Assembly: GCA_016793845.1 (NCBI GenBank) | Contig: JAEULI010000146.1 | Coordinates: forward strand, 1 to 40,483 | Direction: 5' to 3' | Length of the DNA stretch: 40,483 bases | Source of the DNA: Sphingosinicella sp. | GTDB lineage: Bacteria > Pseudomonadota > Alphaproteobacteria > Sphingomonadales > Sphingomonadaceae | Shown here: positions 1 through 8,181 of the stretch, one piece after another | Layout of the letters: each line of letters opens with the position of its first letter | Numbering within the stretch: the first letter of the stretch is position 1 | Program-made: the position numbers and the translations under genes | Notes under the pieces: model-generated | What the model was told of the DNA's origin: nothing | Seen by the model: the letters and a program-made list of their open reading frames with translations, nothing else | Database searches by the model: none

Positions 1-737
1 ATCCCGGTGACGAATGCCGCAATCAGGAACACGGCGAGGAAGTTCCGGAACGGCTTGTTCGCGAGGATCGCGCGAACGGTCATACCCGCTGTCGTCCGGG
101 TCGGCAGGGGTACGCTGGAATCAGGCACGAACCACAAGGCAAGACCCGTCGTGAGCGGCAGCATGATGCAGATCGCGGCGCCGACGAAGGCCAGCGTCTC
201 GCCGGTGAACTCGGTTGTCGGGAATATCGGCAGGAACGGTGCGAGCAAGACAAGGATCATGCCGAGCGGCGCTGTGAGTGCCGCCACGCTCGCGACAAGC
301 GTGCGCTCCTCATAGGTGCGTGTCAGTTCCGCCATCCATGCGTGGTGCGGCACCATCATCAGGCTCCAGCCCAGATAGACGAGCGAGAGCGAGACGAACA
401 AATACGTCCCCCCCGCGTTCGGCGGGGGGGTGTAGAGATACCATGATCCAGCCGAGGCAACGACTGCGCCGAACGCGATCCACGGCTTGCGGCGGCCGAA
501 ACGGGACCGTGTCGCATCGGACCAGTAGCCGATCAGCTGATCCGCAAACGCATCCGTGATGCGGGTGAGGAAGAGCACGGAGCCGAGTGTCGCAAGCGTC
601 ACCGCCGTGCTCTTCGCATAGTACAACGGCAGCACGTTGCCGAGCGGCGCCAGGGTCATCGACGACGGGATGAGCGGCAGGAGGAAAACGATGATCCTGC
701 CGAGCCCCAGCATCTGACCCTGAGACGGAGATGCCAC
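1..737 (-). CDS. GPH/MelB-type MFS sugar:cation symporter family transporter, 3' end cut by window edge
   Basis: The frame is open from a GTG at 737 to the left edge, giving 245 residues of the N-terminal part of an inner-membrane permease. The hallmark is the loop DQLIGYWSDATRSRFGRR after the second hydrophobic segment, which is the signature of the glycoside-pentoside-hexuronide:cation symporter family (MFS_2), followed by several hydrophobic helices. The GTG start lies 2 bases after the TonB-receptor stop, so the two are almost certainly co-transcribed; an in-frame ATG at 713 is the alternative start. Sphingomonads often pair a TonB receptor with a permease for the same compound. The family includes sugar carriers, but the substrate here is unknown. 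A C7/G7 hairpin (408-430) sits inside the gene. Confidence 0.85.
   Translation of the reverse strand, partial: MASPSQGQMLGLGRIIVFLLPLIPSSMTLAPLGNVLPLYYAKSTAVTLATLGSVLFLTRITDAFADQLIGYWSDATRSRFGRRKPWIAFGAVVASAGSWYLYTPPPNAGGTYLFVSLSLVYLGWSLMMVPHHAWMAELTRTYEERTLVASVAALTAPLGMILVLLAPFLPIFPTTEFTGETLAFVGAAICIMLPLTTGLALWFVPDSSVPLPTRTTAGMTVRAILANKPFRNFLAVFLIAAFVTG
408..430. repeat. C7/G7 inverted repeat hairpin inside the transporter gene
   Basis: Seven C (408-414) and seven G (424-430) flank GCGTTCGGC. They form a nine-base-pair GC-only stem with a five-base loop. The reading frame is intact on both sides, where it encodes a proline/glycine-rich loop. Such homopolymers can slip during replication or cause sequencing errors; no function is evident. 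Confidence 0.6.
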
Positions 738-739
738 GA

Positions 740-2971
740 TCAGAAGGCCTTGCGCAGCGTGATACCGATCGTCCGCGGGCGGAGCGTCGTTGTTTGCAGA
801 GTCACGATACGGAAGGAGGTGAGCGCCGGACGTTCGTCCGTGAGATTGTTCGCGAACACGGTGGCGCTCCAGTTATTACCTTCAAGACCGATACGGGCAT
901 TGAGGACACCATAGTCTCCGATGCGTGTATCCGCGAGCGGCGTAAAGGTGAGATAGGACTTGCCGACGCGTTGATAATCAAGCCGCGAAACAAACTCGAT
1001 TTCGTCCTTCACCGGCACGCGCAGCTGCGCATAGGCGGAGCCCGACCATTCCGGCGTGGCCGGCATACGATCGCCCTTCGTGCCGAGGCCGGCGGTCGTC
1101 TCGTCGAGTTCGGCCTCGATCCATGCGCCGGAAAGGCCCAGTTCGAGCATGTCGGTCGGGCGCGCGGACAGCTCCAGTTCGATGCCGGCGCTGTGCGCCT
1201 TGCCGGCGTTGCCGATCAGCGCGAACCCCGATGGAGACGGCAGCGGCACCTGAATATCGGTCCAATCCATATAGAAGGCCGCGGCGTTGAGCGTCACACG
1301 TCCATCCAGAAACTGGGCGCGCGTGCCAAATTCATAGTTCCAGAGCGAGTCCGACTGGAAATCCGGCGGCAGGCTTGCCCCGGCGAGCGGGTCTGTCGGA
1401 TTGACGCCGCCAACACGGTAGCCCTGCGATGCCAGTGCATAAAACAGCAGATCCGAGCTCGGCCGGAATTCAAGCTGAACCTTGGGCGTGAAGCGCGTTT
1501 CCTTGGTCTTGTTGCCAACGATGTAAGGCGACCCAGAACCAAGGACGATCGGCGTGACACCGGCCTGCAGCGTTTCGCGGCGGAACTTCGTCTTGAATGC
1601 ACGCCCGCCGACCACGATCGACCATTCGGGTGCGAAATGCCAGGTGAACTCCCCGAACAGCGCGAGCTGTTCCGTGCGCTTTTCGACATCTTCCCGCAGC
1701 ACGATGGGGCGCAGGTTCGGCCCGGCTTCGTCGAGCGGTACAAGGAAATAGGTACCGAAGATGGGGTGATCGAACAGCTCGGGGTTGGTGACGTCGTTGA
1801 AGAAGCTGTTCTTGATGTGCTGGTAATAGGCACCCACGATCCAGTCGGTATCACCGCCGGTTTTCGAGGCCAGCCGCACTTCCTGCGTGAAAACCCGGTC
1901 CTTGGTCTCGTAGAAGCCCTGCGACGTGTTCGGGAACGATGCGAAGCCGAACATCGCCATCGTGTTGACCTCACCCGTCTCCGCATAAGAGAAATCGAGG
2001 TTGCGCTTGCCCCAGAGGTAGGATGACGACGATGTCAGCTTCGCGCCGCCGAAATCGTAGTTGAGCGTGAGATTGGCGACCGTGATGGCGTCGTCGAGTC
2101 TTTCTTCCGTCGGATAAAGCGAAACGAGATCGCCGACGTCGCGGCTGTACCGGTTGGTTGCGGCATCCGATTTTGTCGTCTGGCGGATCAGCGTTGCGGT
2201 TGCATCGAAATTCTCGCTGAGTTGCGCCAGGACCGAAACACGTCCGCCCCAGGTATTCTCGTTGTTGATATTGTCTTTTCCGAGGGTGATGTTGTCGATG
2301 TAGCCATCATCCTGACGCGTGTAGAAGACGCCGCGCACAGCGAGCTTGTCGGCGATCAGCGGGACGTTGAGCATCGCGTTGATACCGAAATTCTCGGCGC
2401 CCTTGTGCGTGGAGGAAAGCGTGCCTTCGACCGTCGCCGCAAAACGATCCAGCTGCGGCTGGTTGGTGATGAAGCGGATCGCGCCCCCCATCGAACCGCC
2501 GCCGTAGAGCGTGCCCTGCGGGCCGCGCAGAACCTCGATGCGTTGGACATCGAACAGCTTGAGGTTGAGCTGGGCGCCTGCAGAATCGGAAACGATCATC
2601 TCGTCGATGTATTGCGCGACCGTTGCCTGCACGTTCGAGGTGAGCAGACCCGATTCCGCGATGCCGCGCAGAACCGGCTTGACCTGTCCGGGGCCGGTAT
2701 CCGTGAAGCTGAGGCTCGGCACCGTTCGCGCGAAGTCGGTGATGTCGGAAATCCCGGCCCCAACGATGTTGGCTTCAGAGATCACCGAAACCGAGGATGC
2801 GAGATCCTGCAGAGAGATATCGCGCTTGCCGGCCGTAACGATGATCTCGTCCGACTTCGATACATCCGCGTTTTCGGCTTCCGCGCAAGCGGCTGTGGCC
2901 CATAGTCCCATCGTCAAACCCGCCAACAGCGATGCACTGGCCAGCGACGCACTTTTTTGAATCCGCACCAC
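740..2971 (-). CDS. TonB-dependent outer-membrane receptor
   Basis: This 743-residue protein has the layout of a TonB-dependent receptor. An N-terminal signal peptide (VRIQKSASLASASLLAGL... ending near AACAEA) is followed by a DEIIVTA segment that resembles a TonB box. A plug domain with the typical VLRGPQGTLYGGGSMGG motif comes next, then a long beta-barrel ending in a terminal phenylalanine (TLRKAF). It would import a scarce or bulky ligand across the outer membrane using TonB energy. I prefer the GTG at 2971 (or 2968), which has a GGGGG stretch six bases upstream and puts the signal peptide at the N-terminus. The ATG at 3079 would add 36 residues translated from AT-rich promoter-like DNA. 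The transporter gene follows 2 bases after the stop. The ligand cannot be read from sequence; context suggests a peptide-like compound. Confidence 0.93.
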   Translation of the reverse strand: MVRIQKSASLASASLLAGLTMGLWATAACAEAENADVSKSDEIIVTAGKRDISLQDLASSVSVISEANIVGAGISDITDFARTVPSLSFTDTGPGQVKPVLRGIAESGLLTSNVQATVAQYIDEMIVSDSAGAQLNLKLFDVQRIEVLRGPQGTLYGGGSMGGAIRFITNQPQLDRFAATVEGTLSSTHKGAENFGINAMLNVPLIADKLAVRGVFYTRQDDGYIDNITLGKDNINNENTWGGRVSVLAQLSENFDATATLIRQTTKSDAATNRYSRDVGDLVSLYPTEERLDDAITVANLTLNYDFGGAKLTSSSSYLWGKRNLDFSYAETGEVNTMAMFGFASFPNTSQGFYETKDRVFTQEVRLASKTGGDTDWIVGAYYQHIKNSFFNDVTNPELFDHPIFGTYFLVPLDEAGPNLRPIVLREDVEKRTEQLALFGEFTWHFAPEWSIVVGGRAFKTKFRRETLQAGVTPIVLGSGSPYIVGNKTKETRFTPKVQLEFRPSSDLLFYALASQGYRVGGVNPTDPLAGASLPPDFQSDSLWNYEFGTRAQFLDGRVTLNAAAFYMDWTDIQVPLPSPSGFALIGNAGKAHSAGIELELSARPTDMLELGLSGAWIEAELDETTAGLGTKGDRMPATPEWSGSAYAQLRVPVKDEIEFVSRLDYQRVGKSYLTFTPLADTRIGDYGVLNARIGLEGNNWSATVFANNLTDERPALTSFRIVTLQTTTLRPRTIGITLRKAF

Positions 2972-3159
2972 TCCAATCCCCCTTTTTGTGATGGGGAAAG
3001 AATTTTCTGTTTTCACGAAAATGTCAATTATTTTCTTGTTGAGCAAAAAATATGCTGCCAGCCTCTGAAAAACTGGCATGATGGATGAGGCAGGCGATGC
3101 CCTGTCATCCCCTTCCGCCGCATGTATCCACCGTCAATTCCCCCGATGCAGACAATATC
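2972..3159. promoter_or_regulatory. Divergent promoter region between TonB receptor and MFS genes
   Basis: This gap is strikingly AT-rich between about 2985 and 3055. On the minus strand a TTGACA (3027-3022) is followed after 17 bases by AATTCT (3004-2999), a plausible sigma70-type promoter for the receptor. The candidate operator at 3003-3022 occupies the spacer. No clear plus-strand promoter for the MFS gene was recognised. Confidence 0.55.
3003..3022 (+). promoter_or_regulatory. Candidate operator, copy A of the TTTTCT-led AT-rich motif
   Basis: The 20-mer TTTTCTGTTTTCACGAAAAT contains a TTTTC-AC-GAAAA inverted repeat and lies between the putative -35 and -10 of the receptor gene. Similar 20-mers occur at 12709, 20496 and 21511. 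A binding protein is inferred, not shown. Confidence 0.35.
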
Positions 3160-4389
3160 ATGACTAATCCAAAAATCTCCGGAGGCGAATCCGAATCAGT
3201 GTTGCCGCTGATCCTCTCCACCGTCGCATTCACCTTTGTCTGCTACTTCATCATCGGCGTTCCGATGGCCGTGTTGCCGGGCTTTATCGACCGGCAGCTC
3301 GGCTTGGGGCCGCTTATCGCAGGACTCGTGATTGGTGCGCAGTATGTCTCCACCATCCTCTCGCGTCCCTATGCCGGGCGACTATCGGACACCGCAGGCG
3401 CGAAGGCGACCGTGACGTGGGGTCTCGCCGCCTGCGGGGCGAGCGGGCCGTTCCTGCTTCTTGCCGATCACTATCAGGACGCGCCGGTCACGAGCCTTGC
3501 GCTTCTCGTCGCGGGCCGCCTCATTCTCGGCATTGGTGAGAGCTGTGTCGGTACAGGCGCGATCGCATGGGCGGCGGGTCGGCTGGGTGGCGATCACGTT
3601 TCCCGAATCATGTCGTGGAATGGAATCGCCACATACGGCGCGCTGGCCGTCGCGGCACCGCTCGGCGTCTGGATTGCCGCATCGGGCGCGGAGTGGCGCC
3701 TTGCGCCGCTTGGCGTGCTCACGCTTGTCGCCGCGCTCGCCGCGATGATGCTGGCATGGTCGAAGGCGCCCGCGCCGCTGGCGCCCGGCATACGGACACC
3801 CCTGATCCGGCTGGCATCCCGAATCGCGCCGCACGGCCTCGCGTTGGCGCTCGGCTCGTTCGGCTTCGGAACCATCATGACCTTCGTCACGCTGTTCTAC
3901 GCCCAGCACGGCTGGAGCAATGCGGCGCTTGCGATCAGTGCTTTCTCCGCGGGATTTGTCGGTGCACGCCTGCTGTTCGCGGGCTCGATTCCGCAGTTCG
4001 GCGGCATTCGCATCGCGATGGTCTCGCTTGCCGTGGAGACCGTCGGCCTGATCGTTCTGGCACTGGCAACGGACGCGATCACAGCGGCGGCCGGTGCGGC
4101 GATCACCGGCCTTGGATTGTCGCTTGTCTTCCCTTCGCTCGGCACGGAGTCCGTCGCGATGTTCGACGCGCCCGATCGCGGGGCGGCGGTGGGCGTGTTT
4201 ACCCTGTTCCTCGATCTGGCATTGGCCTGCGCCGGGCCGCTGGGCGGCCTCCTTGCCGGGTCCGGCGGCTACCGCTCAGTCTTCCTATGGAGCGCGGGCG
4301 CCTCCGCAACTGCGTGCCTCATTGTCACAGCGGTGCAGGTTTCACGGGGAAGGCGCGTTATTTCGCGAACAGCGAAGCGCGGTCCTTGA
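3160..4389 (+). CDS. MFS transporter, YhhS/YfcJ-like
   Basis: A 409-residue protein with about twelve hydrophobic segments. The cytoplasmic loop [14 protein letters not shown] between helices 2 and 3 is typical of the major facilitator superfamily, close to the YhhS/YfcJ (arabinose-efflux-like) group. I chose the ATG at 3160 (MTNPKISGG), which directly precedes the soluble N-terminus. An in-frame ATG at 3085 would add 25 residues overlapping the promoter region; neither has a strong ribosome-binding site. It is transcribed away from the receptor. It may import or export the pathway substrate or a degradation product; direction and substrate cannot be told. Its last 32 bases overlap the end of the convergent VOC gene. 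Confidence 0.87.
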   Translation: MTNPKISGGESESVLPLILSTVAFTFVCYFIIGVPMAVLPGFIDRQLGLGPLIAGLVIGAQYVSTILSRPYAGRLSDTAGAKATVTWGLAACGASGPFLLLADHYQDAPVTSLALLVAGRLILGIGESCVGTGAIAWAAGRLGGDHVSRIMSWNGIATYGALAVAAPLGVWIAASGAEWRLAPLGVLTLVAALAAMMLAWSKAPAPLAPGIRTPLIRLASRIAPHGLALALGSFGFGTIMTFVTLFYAQHGWSNAALAISAFSAGFVGARLLFAGSIPQFGGIRIAMVSLAVETVGLIVLALATDAITAAAGAAITGLGLSLVFPSLGTESVAMFDAPDRGAAVGVFTLFLDLALACAGPLGGLLAGSGGYRSVFLWSAGASATACLIVTAVQVSRGRRVISRTAKRGP

Positions 4390-4783
4390 ACGCTTTCATT
4401 TCGATGGCATTGCCCGAGGGATCGAGGAAGAACATCGTCGCCTGTTCGCCCGGCAAGCCGACAAAGCGGATTTGCGGCTCCATGCCGAAGGACACGCCTG
4501 CCGACCGCAAGCGCGCGGCGAGCGCGTGCCACTCGTTCCAGCCGAGAACCACACCGAAATGCGGAATCGGGACGAGATGGCCATCCACGTGTCCACGCGC
4601 TTCCGGGTTCGAAGGGTGCGGCGCCAGATGCGTGACAAGCTGGTGGCCGTAGAAATCGAAATCGATCCACGTTTCGCTGCTCCGCCCTTCCGGGCAACCG
4701 AGCAGAACGCCGTAAAACGCGCGCGCCGCTTCCAGATCGTTGACGGGAACGGCGAGGTGAAAAGGCGCGATCTCGGATGTCAT
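4358..4783 (-). CDS. VOC (glyoxalase/bleomycin-resistance fold) family protein
   Basis: A 141-residue single-domain protein of the vicinal oxygen chelate superfamily. It has two beta-alpha-beta-beta-beta modules, beginning with [18 protein letters not shown] and ending with [10 protein letters not shown]. Likely metal ligands are H9, H75 and E128. Family members include dioxygenases, epimerases, lyases and binding proteins, so the reaction is open. It is the last gene of the minus-strand operon. Its ATG overlaps the stop of the hydrolase gene in an ATGA junction, implying translational coupling. Its 3' end overlaps the convergent MFS gene by 32 bases. Confidence 0.85.
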   Translation of the reverse strand: MTSEIAPFHLAVPVNDLEAARAFYGVLLGCPEGRSSETWIDFDFYGHQLVTHLAPHPSNPEARGHVDGHLVPIPHFGVVLGWNEWHALAARLRSAGVSFGMEPQIRFVGLPGEQATMFFLDPSGNAIEMKAFKDRASLFAK

Positions 4784-5643
4784 GGATGGTCCTTTATGAA
4801 CTGCTTGAGGCGATGGCGGATCAAATCCGGATGATCGTGGTGGACCCCATGCCCGGCGCGCTCGACGCGCAGGTAATCGACGCGCGCGTTACACAGCGAA
4901 TCGACGAGCGCATCCGCCTCCTCGATCACGGTGATGGGGTCGTCGACACCGGCGATCACCAGCGTATCGCAGGTGATTGCCTTGTTGGTGGCGGTCAGGT
5001 CCATTGTCCGGCCCTCTCTGCCGGGCGCATAGAAATAGCGCAGCACGTCGAGATTCACCTCGACCGCGACGCGCCGGGGATCGGATGCCGGTGTGCCGAC
5101 GGTGTAATAGCGCATACAATGCTCGGTGTAGCGCGTCAGTCGTTCGGGATCCCCCGGATCTTCCCAGAGCGCCACAGCCGCGGCACGCGCCTCTGCTCCT
5201 CCCAGAGCCGCCATACGCGCGATGATACGATCGTAGTTGAAACGTGCGGCGGTTGAATGCAGCACCAACGCGCGCGGATGATCGGGATGCCGCGCCGCAT
5301 AGGTCTGCGCGACCATGCCGCCGAACGATGCCCCCATCACGATCGGCTTTTCGATCCCGAGCGCATCGCACAGCGACTTCACATCATCGGCCCAGCGCTC
5401 GAGCGTCCAGTTCCCCGGCACGCCACGGTCGCTGCGGCCATGACCGCGCTGATCGAAGAACACGAGCCGCGCGGCGTGTGCCAGCGGCATGTGAAAGCGG
5501 CGCAGATTGCTATGATCGTACCCAGGGCCGCCATGCAGCATGACGAACGACGGCCGGTCGACCAGTTCACCGTGCCGCGCGACGACGCCGGGACCGACGA
5601 CATCGACAAACAGGCGCGTGCCATCGTCCACCGCGACCTTCAC
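4780..5643 (-). CDS. Alpha/beta hydrolase, proline-iminopeptidase-like
   Basis: This 287-residue alpha/beta-hydrolase has an oxyanion-hole segment ([12 protein letters not shown]), the nucleophile elbow G-A-S-F-G with S106, a late acidic residue near [11 protein letters not shown] and a C-terminal histidine in [10 protein letters not shown]. The HGGPG motif places it near prolyl aminopeptidases and related amide or ester hydrolases. I chose the GTG at 5643 ([10 protein letters not shown]). It forms a GTGA overlap with the stop of the aldehyde dehydrogenase and begins exactly where homology should; upstream in-frame residues are a shadow of that gene. There is no signal peptide, so it is probably cytoplasmic. 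It may hydrolyse an amide, ester or peptide intermediate. Confidence 0.86.
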   Translation of the reverse strand: MKVAVDDGTRLFVDVVGPGVVARHGELVDRPSFVMLHGGPGYDHSNLRRFHMPLAHAARLVFFDQRGHGRSDRGVPGNWTLERWADDVKSLCDALGIEKPIVMGASFGGMVAQTYAARHPDHPRALVLHSTAARFNYDRIIARMAALGGAEARAAAVALWEDPGDPERLTRYTEHCMRYYTVGTPASDPRRVAVEVNLDVLRYFYAPGREGRTMDLTATNKAITCDTLVIAGVDDPITVIEEADALVDSLCNARVDYLRVERAGHGVHHDHPDLIRHRLKQFIKDHP

Positions 5644-7133
5644 GGGCGCGCTCCAAGCGCGATCCAAACACTCTTCGGCTGCGTGTAAGACATCAGCGCA
5701 TCGACGCCTTTGTCCCAGCCCTTGCCGGACTCCTTCCACCCGCCGAAGGGTTGGGTCATGTCTCCAGCATCGAAACAGTTCACCCAAACCACGCCCGCTT
5801 CGATCGCCGCAGCCATGCGATGCACCGCATCGAGATCGCGGCTCCAGATCGCGGCGGCGAGGCCGTAACAGCTTGCATTTGCCACGCGGACCGCTTCCGC
5901 AGCATCGGAGACGCGCAGCACCGTGACGACGGGGCCGAAAATCTCTTCGCGGGCAATCGCCATGCTGCTGTCCGCATCCGCGAACACCGTCGGCGCAACG
6001 AAATAGCCATTCAGCTCTGTGGCCCGCTCACCGCCCGCTGCCAGCCGCGCGCCCTCCTGCCGGCCCAGCCGGATCATTTCGAGTACGCGCTTCTGCGCCG
6101 CGCCGCTGATGAGCGGCCCCATGGTGACATCGGGGTCGAACGGGTCGCCCATGCGGATATCGCGTATTTTCTCGCTGAAACGCTCCATGAAGGCGTCGTG
6201 GATCGCTTCGTGCAGGATCAGGCGCGAACCGGCATTGCACACTTGCCCGGCATTGCCGAAGGCGCCGAAGACGGCGGCGTCGACGGCGGCTTCCATGTCC
6301 GCCACATCGTCCATCACGATCTGGGGAGATTTCCCGCCGCATTCGAGCGCGACGGCTTTCAACGTCGACTGCGAGACATAGAAGTGGATCAGGCGGCCGA
6401 CCCGGGTCGATCCGGTGAAGGCGATCTTGGCGACGCGCGGATCCGTCGCCAGCGCTTGCCCCGCCGTATCGCCGCGACCGAGCACGACATTGAACACACC
6501 GGCAGGCCCGCCTGCCCGTACGAAAAGCTCGGCGAGAAGCAGCGCCGTCCACGGCGTCTGCTCGGCGGGCTTCAGGACCACGCTGTTGCCTGCGGCGAGT
6601 GCGGGGGCGGCTTTCCAGATCGCCATGTTGATTGGGAAATTCCACGGCACGATCGCACCCACGACGCCGAGCGGCTGGCGCAGCACGTAGTGGAGAACCG
6701 ACGCGTCCGACGCGGTCGTCTCTCCGCGCAACTTGTCGGGAAGTTCGGCAAAGAAACGCAGCGCGGCAACGGCTTGCGGGATTTCGCCCATCACCGTGTC
6801 GCGTATCGGCTTTCCCGCGCACAGACTCTCGAGAACGGCGAAGCGTTCGGCTTCCGCTTCGATGAGATCGGCGAGTTTCCACAGCACCTCACCGCGTGCC
6901 CTCGGGGAACAGCGGCTCCAGATGCCCTCGCCGCAACGCGCGCTTGCGATGCCCACGGCATGGTCCACGATGTCGGCTCCGGCATCGGGCGTGCGAGACA
7001 GCGCCGAGCCATGCGCCGGATCGATAATCTCGATCGTTTCCCCGCCAGTCTGCACATAGGCGCCGTCGATGAAATGACCGGATGGTCTTGGGAGAGTGTC
7101 GGCCAGACCCCGCCAGTGAGATGCAGGCTTCAT
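5640..7133 (-). CDS. NAD(P)-dependent aldehyde dehydrogenase
   Basis: A full-length (497 residues) aldehyde dehydrogenase with all key residues: oxyanion-hole N165 in VPWNFP, general base E264 in ALECGGKSP and catalytic C299 in NAGQVCNAGS. The closest well-known relatives by feel are the aminoaldehyde dehydrogenases (PuuC or betaine-aldehyde type), but substrate assignment from motifs is unsafe. It oxidises an aldehyde to an acid in the cytoplasm. It starts at an ATG 37 bases after the DUF1611 stop, the widest gap in this operon, and is coupled to the downstream hydrolase by a GTGA overlap. It plausibly oxidises an aldehyde produced in the same pathway by transamination, retro-aldol cleavage or hydrolysis. 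Confidence 0.92.
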   Translation of the reverse strand: MKPASHWRGLADTLPRPSGHFIDGAYVQTGGETIEIIDPAHGSALSRTPDAGADIVDHAVGIASARCGEGIWSRCSPRARGEVLWKLADLIEAEAERFAVLESLCAGKPIRDTVMGEIPQAVAALRFFAELPDKLRGETTASDASVLHYVLRQPLGVVGAIVPWNFPINMAIWKAAPALAAGNSVVLKPAEQTPWTALLLAELFVRAGGPAGVFNVVLGRGDTAGQALATDPRVAKIAFTGSTRVGRLIHFYVSQSTLKAVALECGGKSPQIVMDDVADMEAAVDAAVFGAFGNAGQVCNAGSRLILHEAIHDAFMERFSEKIRDIRMGDPFDPDVTMGPLISGAAQKRVLEMIRLGRQEGARLAAGGERATELNGYFVAPTVFADADSSMAIAREEIFGPVVTVLRVSDAAEAVRVANASCYGLAAAIWSRDLDAVHRMAAAIEAGVVWVNCFDAGDMTQPFGGWKESGKGWDKGVDALMSYTQPKSVWIALGARP

Positions 7134-7170
7134 CCCACCGGCCTTTCGATCACAGCATCTGGATGGCGCA

Positions 7171-8181
7171 TCATCGGGTCAGCTCCTCCAGAATCGGCGC
7201 TACGCCGAAACGCACCGGATCGGTCGCCGGCAGACCGTGACGAGCCGAAAGCGCATCGAGCAACGCACGCGCTTCGTTTTCCGGCAGCTGCATCGTGTTG
7301 ACCGAAATGCCGACGCAGCGAATGGCGGGATTGGTGAGCGCGCCGAGTTCGGTGGTCAGGCGGATGATATCTTCGATCGCGGCGATCGGAGTGTTCACGC
7401 CGAGCATGGTCGTCCGTGTCGGCTCATGGCACACGACAAACCGGTCCGGTTGGCTGCCGTGGAGCAATCCGAGCGTGACGCCCGCGTAGGAGGGGTGCAG
7501 CAGCGAGCCCTGACCTTCGACGACATCCCAATGATCCGGATGGTTTTCCGGGCTCAGCGCTTCGGCGGCACCCGCCACGAAATCGGACTTCACGGCATCC
7601 ATCGGAATGCCGGTGCCGTCGATGAGGATACCGGTCTGGCCCGTCGCCCGGAATGTCGCATTCATACCGCGTGCGCGCATACCGTCCACGAGCGCGAGCG
7701 CGGTGTATTTCTTGCCGACGGCGCAGTCGGTTCCGACGGTGAGCAGGCGTTTGCCGGCCCGCTTGTCTCCCGATCCCGTGGTGAACGGGCCTTCGGGGAC
7801 GCGGAGATCGATCAGACGACGGCCATGCCGTTCCGCGAGAGCTGCAAGGCCGGGATTGTCGGCGAGGCGCATGTGCATACCGCTGGCGACATCGAGACCC
7901 TGCTCAAGCGCTTCGGCAATCGCGGGAAGCCACGTATCAGGCAGGATGCCGCCGGCGTTCACCACGCCGATCACGAACGTTCGTGCGCCTGCGGCAACGG
8001 CTTCGGCAATCATCATTTCGGGAAGGCCGATATCGACCTTGCAGGCGGGCAGCCGGTGTTGGCCGATACAGTGACCTGGCCTCCACTGGGCGATACCCGC
8101 GCCGGTCTTGGCGGCGATATCGTTCTGCGCATCGCCCAGGAAGATCAGATAGGGCGCCTCCACGGCACGCGTGGATGTCAT
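7171..8181 (-). CDS. DUF1611 / DgcN-type N-acyltransferase family protein
   Basis: A 336-residue DUF1611 protein. It has an N-terminal Rossmann-like part (PYLIFLGDAQNDIAAKTG) and a P-loop-like segment at about residues 150-160 (GTDCAVGKKYT). Characterised members (DgcN) are reported to N-acetylate D-glutamate, after which the epimerase DgcA makes the L-form. Here no DgcA-like enolase-superfamily gene is present in the window. The ATG at 8181 overlaps the ligase stop (ATGA). The first 73 in-frame residues upstream are an antisense artefact of the ligase gene. In this setting it could acylate a D- or otherwise unusual amino acid released from a peptide. Family assignment is firm; the substrate is inferred. 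Confidence 0.83.
   Translation of the reverse strand: MTSTRAVEAPYLIFLGDAQNDIAAKTGAGIAQWRPGHCIGQHRLPACKVDIGLPEMMIAEAVAAGARTFVIGVVNAGGILPDTWLPAIAEALEQGLDVASGMHMRLADNPGLAALAERHGRRLIDLRVPEGPFTTGSGDKRAGKRLLTVGTDCAVGKKYTALALVDGMRARGMNATFRATGQTGILIDGTGIPMDAVKSDFVAGAAEALSPENHPDHWDVVEGQGSLLHPSYAGVTLGLLHGSQPDRFVVCHEPTRTTMLGVNTPIAAIEDIIRLTTELGALTNPAIRCVGISVNTMQLPENEARALLDALSARHGLPATDPVRFGVAPILEELTR

Noticed and set aside
3085-3159. Upstream ATG giving the MFS transporter 25 more residues
   Set aside because: The extra residues are proline-rich and unlike MFS N-termini, and they overlap promoter-like DNA; the ATG at 3160 fits better.
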